Source: Eubacterium sp.
Lineage (GTDB): Bacteria; Bacillota; Clostridia; Oscillospirales; Acutalibacteraceae
Length of the DNA: 8,105 bases
Direction of reading: 5' to 3'
NCBI GenBank assembly: GCA_024696725.1
Contig: JAILGO010000144.1
Coordinates: 1-8,105 of the forward strand
The notes below the pieces were generated by a model. That model was not told the DNA's origin and searched no databases. It worked only from the letters and a program-made list of their open reading frames with translations. Each line of letters opens with the position of its first letter. Within the stretch, counting starts at the first letter, position 1. Below are positions 1-7,085 of this stretch, in pieces. A program made the translations under genes and the position numbers.

Positions 1-674
1 ACGGAAAGCCTGTCGACAATCGAGGGAGCGGCATACTCGACGGGTCGGTATTCCTCAGCGGGAACAGCGCCGAGTCCGTCAAGTGGCTCACCGAGCGCGT
101 TAACGACTCTTCCTATATACCCTTTGCCTACGGGAATACCTGCTTTTCTATAGCTGCGCTTAACGCGCGAGCCCGAATAAACGTCCTCATCCGTGCCGAA
201 AAGGATACAGCCTATACCGTTCTCACGGATATCCTGTACCATACCCTTTACGCCCGATTCAAAGACGAGAATTTCGCCGTACATCGCGTTATCAAGTCCC
301 TTAATAAAGGCGATACCGTCGCCCACGCTTTCGACGTTTCCTATTTCCTCGGGAGAGGTCGAAAACTCGTAGTCCTCGATTTTTTCCTTCAGTATGGGAA
401 TTATTGCGTCGGCGGAGCTGTTCTGTTTCGCAGCTTCCGTTACGCTGTTTTTAATTTCTTCAAGCTTCGTTTTAAGGGAACGGTCATACTGCTTATTACC
501 GATTTTTATAATAAAACCGCCTATAAGCGACTCGTCCTTAACGATTTCCAGCTCGGCATACTTTGCGCCCGTTTTTTTACAGACGAAGTCCTGTAAGCCC
601 TCAAGCTGGCGCTCATCAGGCTCCGTTACGCAGGTAACGACAGCCTTAGCCATAATTTCTTTATTATCAGTCAT
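1..674 (-). CDS. atpA: ATP synthase delta C-terminal domain fused to alpha subunit (5' part; runs off the window)
   Basis: Minus-strand frame with no stop from the ATG at 674-672 to the window edge, 224 complete codons. Residues about 8-78 match the C-terminal domain of delta (OSCP family): a helix with RQLEGLQDFV, a strand around ELEIVKDESLIGGFIIKIG, then DRSLKTKLEEIK, corresponding to DxS..GG..I..GD..DGS...L..L in ordinary delta. A short linker (79-88) follows, then the alpha N-terminus: a helix with IIPILKEKIEDYEF, then VGDGIAFIKGLDNAMYGEIL and PVGKGYIGRVVNALGEPLDG (about 182-201). The catalytic-core Walker A lies beyond the edge. The delta N-terminal helical bundle (about 105 residues in a normal delta) is absent. 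The ATG overlaps the atpF stop by 8 bp, suggesting translational coupling; GGTGAAGG lies just upstream. Met8 (653-651) is an alternative start with a poorer ribosome site. The role is F1 catalytic/stator assembly; domain identity is confident, the consequence of the fusion is inference. Confidence 0.9.
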   Translation of the reverse strand, partial: MTDNKEIMAKAVVTCVTEPDERQLEGLQDFVCKKTGAKYAELEIVKDESLIGGFIIKIGNKQYDRSLKTKLEEIKNSVTEAAKQNSSADAIIPILKEKIEDYEFSTSPEEIGNVESVGDGIAFIKGLDNAMYGEILVFESGVKGMVQDIRENGIGCILFGTDEDVYSGSRVKRSYRKAGIPVGKGYIGRVVNALGEPLDGLGAVPAEEYRPVEYAAPSIVDRLS

Positions 675-1152
675 TGCCTTCACCGTTTAAGAACTCGTCG
701 AAAATAGCGCTGTCGGTCTTTGCGCTTACCGAGCTGCCTATAACCTTCTCAGCCGCCTCGATAGCGAGAGAAGCGAACTCCTCCTTAGAGTCGCGCATCG
801 CCTTCGCGGTATCCTCCTGAATCTGCTTTTCAGCGTCAGCCTTAAGCTTATCCGCATCAGCCTCTGCGTCGCTTATAATACGGTTATATTCGTTATTTGC
901 CTTTACCTTTGCAGCCTTGATTATATCCTCGCACTCAGCCTTACAGCCTGCGATTTTTTCCTCATAATCAACGAGCTTTTTATCAGCCTCGGCGTTCTTT
1001 TCCTCAGCCTCTTTAAGCTGAGAAGAAACGAGCTCTTTTCTCGCGTCTATTACCTTTTTTATTCTGCCGAAAAGGAACTTCTTCATAAGCAGATAAAAAA
1101 CGATAATATCAATTACGCCGAAAACAAAATTCAATACGTCAAATTTAATCAT
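667..1152 (-). CDS. atpF: F1Fo ATP synthase subunit b
   Basis: 161-residue peripheral-stalk subunit, a normal length for b. One N-terminal membrane helix (about residues 7-28, FVFGVIDIIVFYLLMKKFLF) is followed by the conserved basic turn GRIKKVIDARK. A long charged Ala/Glu/Lys-rich helix (about 35-140) fits the dimeric coiled coil that reaches up to F1. The C-terminal segment FASLAIEAAEKVIG (126-139) is the usual delta-contacting end, followed by a short DEFLNGEGND tail. An AGAGGA ribosome site lies about 10 nt before the ATG. The gene lies 18 bp after atpE and overlaps the delta-alpha fusion by 8 bp. Because b ends normally and the next ORF starts inside its stop region, there is no room here for the missing N-terminal domain of delta. 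Confidence 0.95.
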   Translation of the reverse strand: MIKFDVLNFVFGVIDIIVFYLLMKKFLFGRIKKVIDARKELVSSQLKEAEEKNAEADKKLVDYEEKIAGCKAECEDIIKAAKVKANNEYNRIISDAEADADKLKADAEKQIQEDTAKAMRDSKEEFASLAIEAAEKVIGSSVSAKTDSAIFDEFLNGEGND

Positions 1153-1170
1153 TTCTGTACGTTCCTCTCG

Positions 1171-1404
<234 letters not shown>

Positions 1405-1410
1405 TTATAA

Positions 1411-2211
1411 TTAAGCTGCAGCTTCGCTGCGTTTATTTTTCTTTTTCTTCTTAGGCTTTTCCTCAAGCGGCTCAACCGCCTCGTTAAGATAAAGCGAGGT
1501 CAGGAACACGAAGATATACGCCTGAAGCAAGCCGTCGAATATATCGAAATACAGGCTGAAAACGACGGGTATAACAGGAACGTAAATATGTCTTGTTACA
1601 ATCTTAATCAGCTCCATAATCGTAAACGCGGCAAGGACGTTACCGAAAAGTCGCATACAAAGCGAAAGCGGCTTAGTAAATACCTCCATAATATTAATCG
1701 GAGTTATTACGCCCATCGGTCTTGTAAACGCCTTCAGCCTTCCGACGACTCCTTTATCCTTGAACGCCGCGTACTCTACTATAACGATACTTGAAAGCGC
1801 AAGCACCGCGGTCATCTGCATACTCTTAGTCGGCGGCTTGAGGAAATAAAACGGCTCAAGCAGAAGCCCGAGAGTATTAGAGATACCCACAAATAGCGCC
1901 GTGCTCATAAGCCACGGAATGAATTTATGCACCTTTTCGTCCATCAGCCCTTTGAAAAAGCCCTCAGCCTTTTCGTAGCAAAGCTCAAGAAGCGCCTGTC
2001 TTCTGCTTATCTCACCTTCTACCTTAAGGTTACGGGTAAGAATAAGCGCGAGGACTGTCATCAAAACGATAATTACCCACGATACAACGGTTGTTTCGTT
2101 AATCGTAAAGGTATGACCGCCGATTTCAAAGCTGAACACATCGTTTATATTCAGCGCCTCGGTAAGCTCCTTCTGTAAGTCAAGCTTCGCCGTGACAGGT
2201 GTAAATACCAT
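1411..2211 (-). CDS. atpB: F1Fo ATP synthase subunit a
   Basis: Membrane subunit forming the ion half-channels against the c ring. With the start chosen here it is 266 residues. Several hydrophobic helices are visible, and the family signature RLFGNVLA contains the essential Arg (Arg187 in this numbering) in the helix facing the c-ring Glu. The last helix, with DGLLQAYIFVFLTSLYLNEA, is also typical. An in-frame ATG two codons upstream (2217) is only 1 nt from GGAGG, whereas the ATG at 2211 has 7-nt spacing, so 2211 is preferred. The C-terminus ends in an unusually Lys-rich tail (KPKKKKKNKR then SEAAA), probably cytoplasmic. It is the first gene after the promoter; no atpI precedes it, since the upstream DNA is the divergent proS promoter. 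Confidence 0.95.
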   Translation of the reverse strand: MVFTPVTAKLDLQKELTEALNINDVFSFEIGGHTFTINETTVVSWVIIVLMTVLALILTRNLKVEGEISRRQALLELCYEKAEGFFKGLMDEKVHKFIPWLMSTALFVGISNTLGLLLEPFYFLKPPTKSMQMTAVLALSSIVIVEYAAFKDKGVVGRLKAFTRPMGVITPINIMEVFTKPLSLCMRLFGNVLAAFTIMELIKIVTRHIYVPVIPVVFSLYFDIFDGLLQAYIFVFLTSLYLNEAVEPLEEKPKKKKKNKRSEAAA

Positions 2212-2218
2212 AAGCATA

Positions 2219-2223
2219 CCTCC
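2219..2223 (-). promoter_or_regulatory. Ribosome binding site deciding the atpB start
   Basis: The minus strand reads GGAGG followed by TATGCTT and then ATG. The 7-nt gap to the second ATG (2211) is ideal, while the first ATG (2217) is only 1 nt away, so initiation at 2211 is favoured. Confidence 0.75.
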
Positions 2224-2248
2224 AGACCTGTCTAAATTAATAAATATA

Positions 2249-2276
2249 ATTATAGCACCCTTTTCTCAAATTTCAA
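2249..2276 (-). promoter_or_regulatory. Sigma-A-type promoter of the atp operon
   Basis: On the minus strand, a -35 box TTGAAA (2276-2271) and a perfect -10 box TATAAT (2254-2249) are separated by 16 bp. The -10 is preceded by TGC, giving an extended -10 (TGnTATAAT). Transcription would begin near 2242, leaving a leader of about 30 nt before the atpB start at 2211. That is too short for a riboswitch. This is the only strong promoter seen upstream of atpB. Confidence 0.75.
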
Positions 2277-2346
2277 TATAAAAACTGCACAATTTTTTAT
2301 ACACGACTAACAAAATGTTTATAATATACGATACTAAAAATATTTG

Positions 2347-2375
2347 TTTACTTTAGTGAGAAAATAGTTTATAAT
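2347..2375 (+). promoter_or_regulatory. Sigma-A-type promoter of the proS operon
   Basis: A -35 box TTTACT (2347-2352, 4 of 6 consensus) and a perfect -10 box TATAAT (2370-2375) are separated by 17 bp. Transcription would start near 2382, about 28 nt before the proS ATG. The leader holds the ribosome site AAGGAG (2397-2402, 7-nt spacing) and has no room for a T-box or other aminoacylation sensor. The 10-mer GTTTATAATA containing this -10 is repeated exactly 50 bp upstream (2317-2326), where TATACA (2298-2303) sits 16 bp before the TATAAT, so a weaker tandem promoter is possible. Confidence 0.65.
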
Positions 2376-2409
2376 AGTATGAAAATTTATATCTATAAGG
2401 AGAACGGAT

Positions 2410-3849
2410 ATGGCACAGCAGAAAAAAATGGTTGATGCTATTACCTCGATGGACGAGGATTTCGCTAAATGGTATACCGACGTATGCAAAAAGGCGGAGC
2501 TTATTGAATATACGAGCGTAAAGGGCTGTATGGTTATACGTCCTTACGGTTATGCGATATGGGAAAACATTCAGAGAATTCTCGACGGAATGTTCAAGGA
2601 AACGGGACACGAAAACGTTTGTATGCCGATGTTCATTCCCGAGAGTCTTTTACAGAAGGAGAAGGACCACGTCGAGGGCTTTGCGCCCGAATGCGCGTGG
2701 GTTACCTACGGCGGAAGCGAAAAGCTTGAGGAACGCCTGTGCGTACGTCCGACCTCGGAGACGCTTTTCTGTGAGCATTTTAAGAACGTAGTTCACTCTC
2801 ACAGAGATTTACCCAAGCTCTACAATCAGTGGGTAAGCGTTGTACGCTGGGAAAAGACTACCCGTCCCTTCCTCCGCTCGCGCGAATTTTTATGGCAGGA
2901 GGGTCACACTCTTCACGCGACTGCCGAGGAGGCTATCGAGGAAACGGAGAGAATGCTCAACGTATACACGGAATTCTGTCAGAAATACCTCGCTATCCCC
3001 GTAGTACAGGGACAGAAAACCGAGAGCGACAAGTTTGCGGGCGCTGAGAGAACCTATTGTATCGAGGCGCTTATGCACGACGGAAAGGCGCTTCAGGCAG
3101 GCACGAGCCACTATTTCGGAGACGGCTTCGCGAGAGCGTTCGACATTCAGTTTTCAAACAAGGACAATCAGCTCACTTATCCGCACCAGACCTCATGGGG
3201 TATGACCACGAGACTTATCGGCGCTATCATTATGACTCACGGCGACGACAACGGACTTGTTCTTCCCCCGGCGGTTGCTCCGATTCAGGCTATGGTAATT
3301 CCGATTGCACAGCACAAGGAAGGCGTGACCGAGAAGTCGGAGGAGCTTTGCGAAAGGCTTAAGAAGGTATGCAGAGCTAAAATCGACCTCAGCGATAACT
3401 CGCCCGGATGGAAATTCGCGGAGTACGAGATGAAGGGCGTACCCGTAAGAGTTGAAATCGGTCCGAAGGATATAGAGAAGAATCAATGCGTAGTAGTTAC
3501 GCGCCACAACAGAGAAAAGACCTTCGTTTCACTTGACGATATCGAAAGCGTCGTACTCGAGAAGCTTGAAGAGGTACGCGACGGTATCTATCAGAAGGCG
3601 CTCGAAAACAGAGAAAACAGAACATATATCGCAAGAAGCACCGACGAAATCGCAAAGGCGCTTGAGGAAAACGGCGACGGTTTTATCAAGGCAATGTGGT
3701 GCGGCGACGAGGAATGCGAGGACAAGGTTAAGGAAATTACGGGAGTCGGCTCGCGCTGTATTCCTTTTGAGCAGGAAAGCCTTGACGATAAATGCGTTTG
3801 CTGCGGCAAGCCTGCAAAGACAATGCTCTACTGGGGCAAAGCATATTAA
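2410..3849 (+). CDS. proS: Prolyl-tRNA synthetase, short (archaeal/eukaryote-like) type
   Basis: 479-residue cytoplasmic class II synthetase that charges tRNA-Pro. It is the short form, without the editing insertion of the long bacterial form. The proline/ATP site motifs are visible: RPTSE (113-117), motif 2 from [15 protein letters not shown] into LWQEGHT (146-167), and motif 3 [19 protein letters not shown] (264-282) with Arg268. The anticodon-binding domain follows at about 293-395. The C-terminal domain has Cys431, Cys436 and a CVCC cluster (462-465) and ends in KAY, like the zinc-containing C-terminus with terminal Tyr of the Thermus thermophilus-type enzyme. It leads a five-gene operon, with galE 18 bp downstream, and no leader regulation is apparent. 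Confidence 0.97.
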   Translation: MAQQKKMVDAITSMDEDFAKWYTDVCKKAELIEYTSVKGCMVIRPYGYAIWENIQRILDGMFKETGHENVCMPMFIPESLLQKEKDHVEGFAPECAWVTYGGSEKLEERLCVRPTSETLFCEHFKNVVHSHRDLPKLYNQWVSVVRWEKTTRPFLRSREFLWQEGHTLHATAEEAIEETERMLNVYTEFCQKYLAIPVVQGQKTESDKFAGAERTYCIEALMHDGKALQAGTSHYFGDGFARAFDIQFSNKDNQLTYPHQTSWGMTTRLIGAIIMTHGDDNGLVLPPAVAPIQAMVIPIAQHKEGVTEKSEELCERLKKVCRAKIDLSDNSPGWKFAEYEMKGVPVRVEIGPKDIEKNQCVVVTRHNREKTFVSLDDIESVVLEKLEEVRDGIYQKALENRENRTYIARSTDEIAKALEENGDGFIKAMWCGDEECEDKVKEITGVGSRCIPFEQESLDDKCVCCGKPAKTMLYWGKAY

Positions 3850-3867
3850 TTATAAGGAGTATTCATT

Positions 3868-4884
3868 ATGTCAGTATTAGTAACGGGCGGACTCGGTTAT
3901 ATCGGTTCTCACACTTGCGTTGAGCTTATTAACGCGGGAATAGATATAGTCGTTATCGACAATCTTTATAACTACAAAAAATCTTCATACGACAGAATTA
4001 AGGCGCTTGTAGGTAAGGACTTTCCCTTCTACAGGGTTGACATAAGAGACGCCGAGGGACTTCAGAAGGTATTCGACGCCGAAAAAATCGACAGCGTAAT
4101 TCACTTCGCAGGTCTTAAGGCGGTCGGCGAAAGCTGTGAAAAGCCGCTCGAATATTTCGACAACAACGTTACGGGAACTCTCGTTCTTCTTGACGTTATG
4201 AGAAAGAACGGATGTAAGAAAATAGTATTCTCGTCCTCCGCTACCGTTTACGGTATGAATAACGTATCCCCTCTTACAGAGGATATGCCCGTCGGCGGCG
4301 TTACAAACCCCTACGGAAGAACTAAGTATATGATTGAATGTATAATGAAGGACCTCTGCGCGAGCGACAGCGAATGGAGCGTTTGTCTTTTAAGATACTT
4401 CAATCCCATCGGCGCTCACAAGAGCGGAACTATGGGCGAGGACCCGAACGGAATCCCGAACAATCTTATGCCGTACATTACTCAGGTAGCTATCGGCAAG
4501 AGAGATGAGCTCGGCGTATTCGGCGACGATTACGACACTCCCGACGGAACCGGCGTTCGTGATTACATTCACGTTGTCGACCTTGCGCTCGGTCACGTAA
4601 AGGCTGTTGAAAAGGTAAGAGGCGAAAACGGACTCTTTATCTACAATCTCGGCACGGGAGTCGGCTACAGCGTGCTTGACGTCGTTAAGGCGTTCGAGAA
4701 GGCGAGCGGAGTTAAAATCCCCTATTCAATCAAACCGCGCCGTGCGGGAGATATCGCCACCTGTTACAGCAATCCCGACAAGGCGTATAAGGAACTCGGC
4801 TGGAAGGCTGAGAGAGGAATTGAGGAAATGTGCGAGGATTCGTGGCGCTGGCAGAGCACCAACCCAGACGGATACCCCGATTAA
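3868..4884 (+). CDS. galE: UDP-glucose 4-epimerase
   Basis: 338 residues, the same length as E. coli GalE. It interconverts UDP-galactose and UDP-glucose with bound NAD+, serving the Leloir pathway or supplying UDP-galactose for surface glycans. It is an extended short-chain dehydrogenase: the Rossmann motif GGLGYIG is at 7-13, Asp31 in VVIDN binds the NAD ribose, HFAG is at 79-82, and the catalytic residues are Ser124 (in FSSSATVYG), Tyr149 and Lys153 (NPYGRTK). The catalytic numbering matches E. coli exactly. The substrate-side segment RYFNPIGAH is also present. AAGGAG (3854-3859) lies 8 nt before the ATG. No galK or galT is nearby, but a GH36-like glycosidase lies two genes downstream, which would fit galactose handling (inference). 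Confidence 0.96.
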   Translation: MSVLVTGGLGYIGSHTCVELINAGIDIVVIDNLYNYKKSSYDRIKALVGKDFPFYRVDIRDAEGLQKVFDAEKIDSVIHFAGLKAVGESCEKPLEYFDNNVTGTLVLLDVMRKNGCKKIVFSSSATVYGMNNVSPLTEDMPVGGVTNPYGRTKYMIECIMKDLCASDSEWSVCLLRYFNPIGAHKSGTMGEDPNGIPNNLMPYITQVAIGKRDELGVFGDDYDTPDGTGVRDYIHVVDLALGHVKAVEKVRGENGLFIYNLGTGVGYSVLDVVKAFEKASGVKIPYSIKPRRAGDIATCYSNPDKAYKELGWKAERGIEEMCEDSWRWQSTNPDGYPD

Positions 4885-4897
4885 TATGAGGTAGAAT

Positions 4898-5155
4898 ATG
4901 ACTTTTGACTACACCTGTCACGGTACCTGCTCGCGCAGCATTACCGTTGACGTAAACGAAAACGACGGCACCATAAACAGCGTTTCCTTTCTCGGCGGCT
5001 GTAACGGTAATCTTCAGGGAATTTCGGCTCTTGTAAAGGGTAAGAAAATCGACGAGATTATTCCCGTTCTTAAAGGAATAGACTGTAATTTCAAGGGAAC
5101 CTCCTGTCCCGACCAGCTCGCAAGAGCGCTTGAAAGCATTGAGGAACAGTTATAA
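4898..5155 (+). CDS. Stand-alone TSCPD-domain protein (TIGR03905-like)
   Basis: 85-residue soluble protein. The name-giving motif TSCPD is at 68-72, preceded by GGCNGNLQGI (33-42). Five cysteines (7, 11, 35, 63, 70), including a CHGTC pair near the N-terminus, suggest a small metal- or thiol-dependent fold; this is inference. The TSCPD domain is known from the C-terminal end of B12-dependent ribonucleotide reductases, and small free-standing versions occur in Clostridia with no established function. It has GAGG 6 nt before its ATG, lies 13 bp after galE, and its TAA stop shares one base with the ATG of the next gene (TAATG), implying translational coupling with the glycosidase. Family assignment is fairly sure; function is unknown. 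Confidence 0.85.
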   Translation: MTFDYTCHGTCSRSITVDVNENDGTINSVSFLGGCNGNLQGISALVKGKKIDEIIPVLKGIDCNFKGTSCPDQLARALESIEEQL

Positions 5156-7083
5156 TGTTTAAATTAGAGAGTAACCGCATTAAGCGGGAATTCAAAATTG
5201 TAAACGGCAATTTCTTCGCAAGCCAGATACTCAACAAGTATTCGGGAATGAGCTTCATACCCGACGGAAACGGCTGTGAATTCGTAATAAGATTCGCTGA
5301 CGGCGGAGATTTTTCCGCTAAGGGACTCCGCGTTATCGGTTCAAGCGAGGAGAACGGACGGCTTAAGTTTATCTTTGAGGAAACTCAGGGTGTCAGCGTT
5401 ACGCTTGAATTCTGGGTACACTCTGACGGAAACACGATATGCAAGCAGCTGACTCTTAATCAGAGCGACGAGAGAGTAATAGATTTTATCCATCTTGACA
5501 GTATAGGAATTATCAACTCACAGACTCATCTCGGCGTTGACAGGGTTGACGGCTCGATGATTTCGCCCGTTTATATGGCGCTCGGTCAGCCGTTTTATAT
5601 CGACAGTCTTTTCTTCGGATGCGAGTTCCCCGCGACCGACAACAGAATAGTTCACGGCACGGGCAGAGTTAAATACTATATCGGCAAGTCCGTAGGCAGA
5701 GGCTTTAAATGTCCCGTTACGGTTATGGGCGCCGCTAAGGACAATACGGTAACCGAGGTCAAGAAAGCGTTTTTCGACTATCTTGAGTCAATTACGCTTA
5801 AAAGCCCTCTTCGCTTTCAGTTTAACTGCTGGTACGATAATTACGATAAAATCAGCGAGAACAGCCTTATTAAGCTTTTCGGCGAAATAAACGAAAGCAT
5901 TAAGGATAACGGTATACCGCAGCTCGACGCTTATACGGTCGACGACGGCTGGCAGAGCTTTAAGACGGGCTTCTGGGGTTTCAATAAAAAGACCTTCCCC
6001 GAGGGCTTTAAGAACCTTAACGCCTTCTGCACCGAAAACGGAAGCAGACTCGGTATGTGGCTGAGTCCGCGCGGCGGATATTCTAAAAATAAGAAATACG
6101 CGAAGAAGCTTGAAAAAGCGGGCAACGGCTTTATGAACAAAAACGCGGAGGAAATCTGCGTCGCTTCCCCCGTTTACCTTGACAGACTCGGCGACTTCCT
6201 TATCTCCATGTGCGAGGAATACGGTCTCGCGTATCTTAAGCTCGACGGCTTTGCGCTCAAGCCCTGCGAGGAGGAAACTCACTATCACAACACGGGCGGC
6301 GCAGACGGTCTGTATTATATTACGGATTTATGGCAAAACTGGATTAAGCTTTTCGCGAAGCTGAGAGGCACGGACGCCGGCAAAGACGTTTTTATAAATA
6401 TGACAAGCTTCGCTAACCTTTCCCCCTGGTGGTTACAGTGGGTAAACTATCTCTGGCTTCAGAACAGCGGCGACATCGGCTTTTCACCGTGCTTTGACGA
6501 GCAGAAAAAATCCGAATGCGAGCTAACTTACCGCGATGCGAGATATTACGACACGCTCAACGTGAGAATGGCTCAGCTTCCGCTTTCGGCGATATATAAC
6601 CACGAGCCGATTTACGGCAAAAGGGCTGAAATTAATTACAGCGACGAGGAATTCAGAAAGTATCTTTTCTGGAACGCTGCAAGAGGCGCCGGACTCAACG
6701 AGCTTCACCTCTCGTCGGATATGATGAGCGGCGCAAAGTGGAGCGCGCTTAAGGAGGCTATGGAATTCAGCCGCGAAAGCGTTGAGCTTATGCGGCGAGG
6801 TATGCTTATCGGCGGAAACCCCGAGGACGGAAACATCTACGGATATATCGGCTTTAAGGATAACGAGGGCTTAATCGCGCTTCGTAACCCGACCGACGAG
6901 CCGACCGAGCTTACGCTCACCTTTAACTATCTTATGGGCGCGCCGGAAACGCTCAGAAACGCCGTAATCAAAACCGTTTACGGCAAGGAACCCGAAGGCG
7001 AAGAGCTCTACGGCTACGACAGCAAGCTCAGTCTTACGCTCGGCGCCGAAGAAATCATCATATTCAAACTAATCGGAGAATAA
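5155..7083 (+). CDS. Clan GH-D glycoside hydrolase, GH36-like (putative alpha-galactosidase)
   Basis: 642 residues with no signal peptide or membrane helix, so probably cytoplasmic. Three parts are visible: an N-terminal beta-rich domain (about 1-215), a TIM-barrel catalytic domain (about 216-545) and a C-terminal beta domain (about 546-642). GH36-type features are FNCWYDNYD (223-231), VDDGWQ (262-267), FPEGFKNLNAF (281-291) and RLGMWLSPRGG (298-308). Asp364 in YLKLDGF sits where GH36 has the nucleophile of KWD, and Asp440 in LQNSGDIGF is the candidate acid/base. The classic GH36 strings KWD and WxSDNTD are not present, so substrate cannot be fixed: alpha-galactoside or alpha-N-acetylgalactosaminide are both open. 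Its start overlaps the TSCPD stop by one base, and galE upstream supports a galactose role. Clan assignment is good; substrate is inference. Confidence 0.7.
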   Translation: MFKLESNRIKREFKIVNGNFFASQILNKYSGMSFIPDGNGCEFVIRFADGGDFSAKGLRVIGSSEENGRLKFIFEETQGVSVTLEFWVHSDGNTICKQLTLNQSDERVIDFIHLDSIGIINSQTHLGVDRVDGSMISPVYMALGQPFYIDSLFFGCEFPATDNRIVHGTGRVKYYIGKSVGRGFKCPVTVMGAAKDNTVTEVKKAFFDYLESITLKSPLRFQFNCWYDNYDKISENSLIKLFGEINESIKDNGIPQLDAYTVDDGWQSFKTGFWGFNKKTFPEGFKNLNAFCTENGSRLGMWLSPRGGYSKNKKYAKKLEKAGNGFMNKNAEEICVASPVYLDRLGDFLISMCEEYGLAYLKLDGFALKPCEEETHYHNTGGADGLYYITDLWQNWIKLFAKLRGTDAGKDVFINMTSFANLSPWWLQWVNYLWLQNSGDIGFSPCFDEQKKSECELTYRDARYYDTLNVRMAQLPLSAIYNHEPIYGKRAEINYSDEEFRKYLFWNAARGAGLNELHLSSDMMSGAKWSALKEAMEFSRESVELMRRGMLIGGNPEDGNIYGYIGFKDNEGLIALRNPTDEPTELTLTFNYLMGAPETLRNAVIKTVYGKEPEGEELYGYDSKLSLTLGAEEIIIFKLIGE

Positions 7084-7085
7084 CA

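Noticed and set aside
394..690. Plus-strand reading frame of 98 codons with a hydrophobic start
   Set aside because: It lies antisense to the delta-alpha fusion and the end of atpF, has no ribosome site worth naming, and the minus-strand frame has clear family similarity.
2209..2217. atpB start at the upstream ATG (2217)
   Set aside because: The ribosome site GGAGG is only 1 nt away from it; the in-frame ATG at 2211 has the correct spacing.
2212..2409. Riboswitch or T-box leader in the divergent intergenic region
   Set aside because: Both predicted leaders are only about 30 nt long and no stem-loop with a T-box-like or riboswitch-like core is visible.
2379..2435. 18-codon upstream frame (ATG at 2379) overlapping the proS start, a possible leader peptide
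   Set aside because: Its ATG lies only 3 nt after the -10 box, before the expected transcription start near 2382, so it should not be in the mRNA, and it has no ribosome site.
5788..6288. Minus-strand reading frame of 166 codons inside the glycosidase
   Set aside because: It is antisense to the conserved barrel region of the glycosidase; long antisense frames arise from the codon bias of this genome. There is no promoter, ribosome site or recognisable domain.
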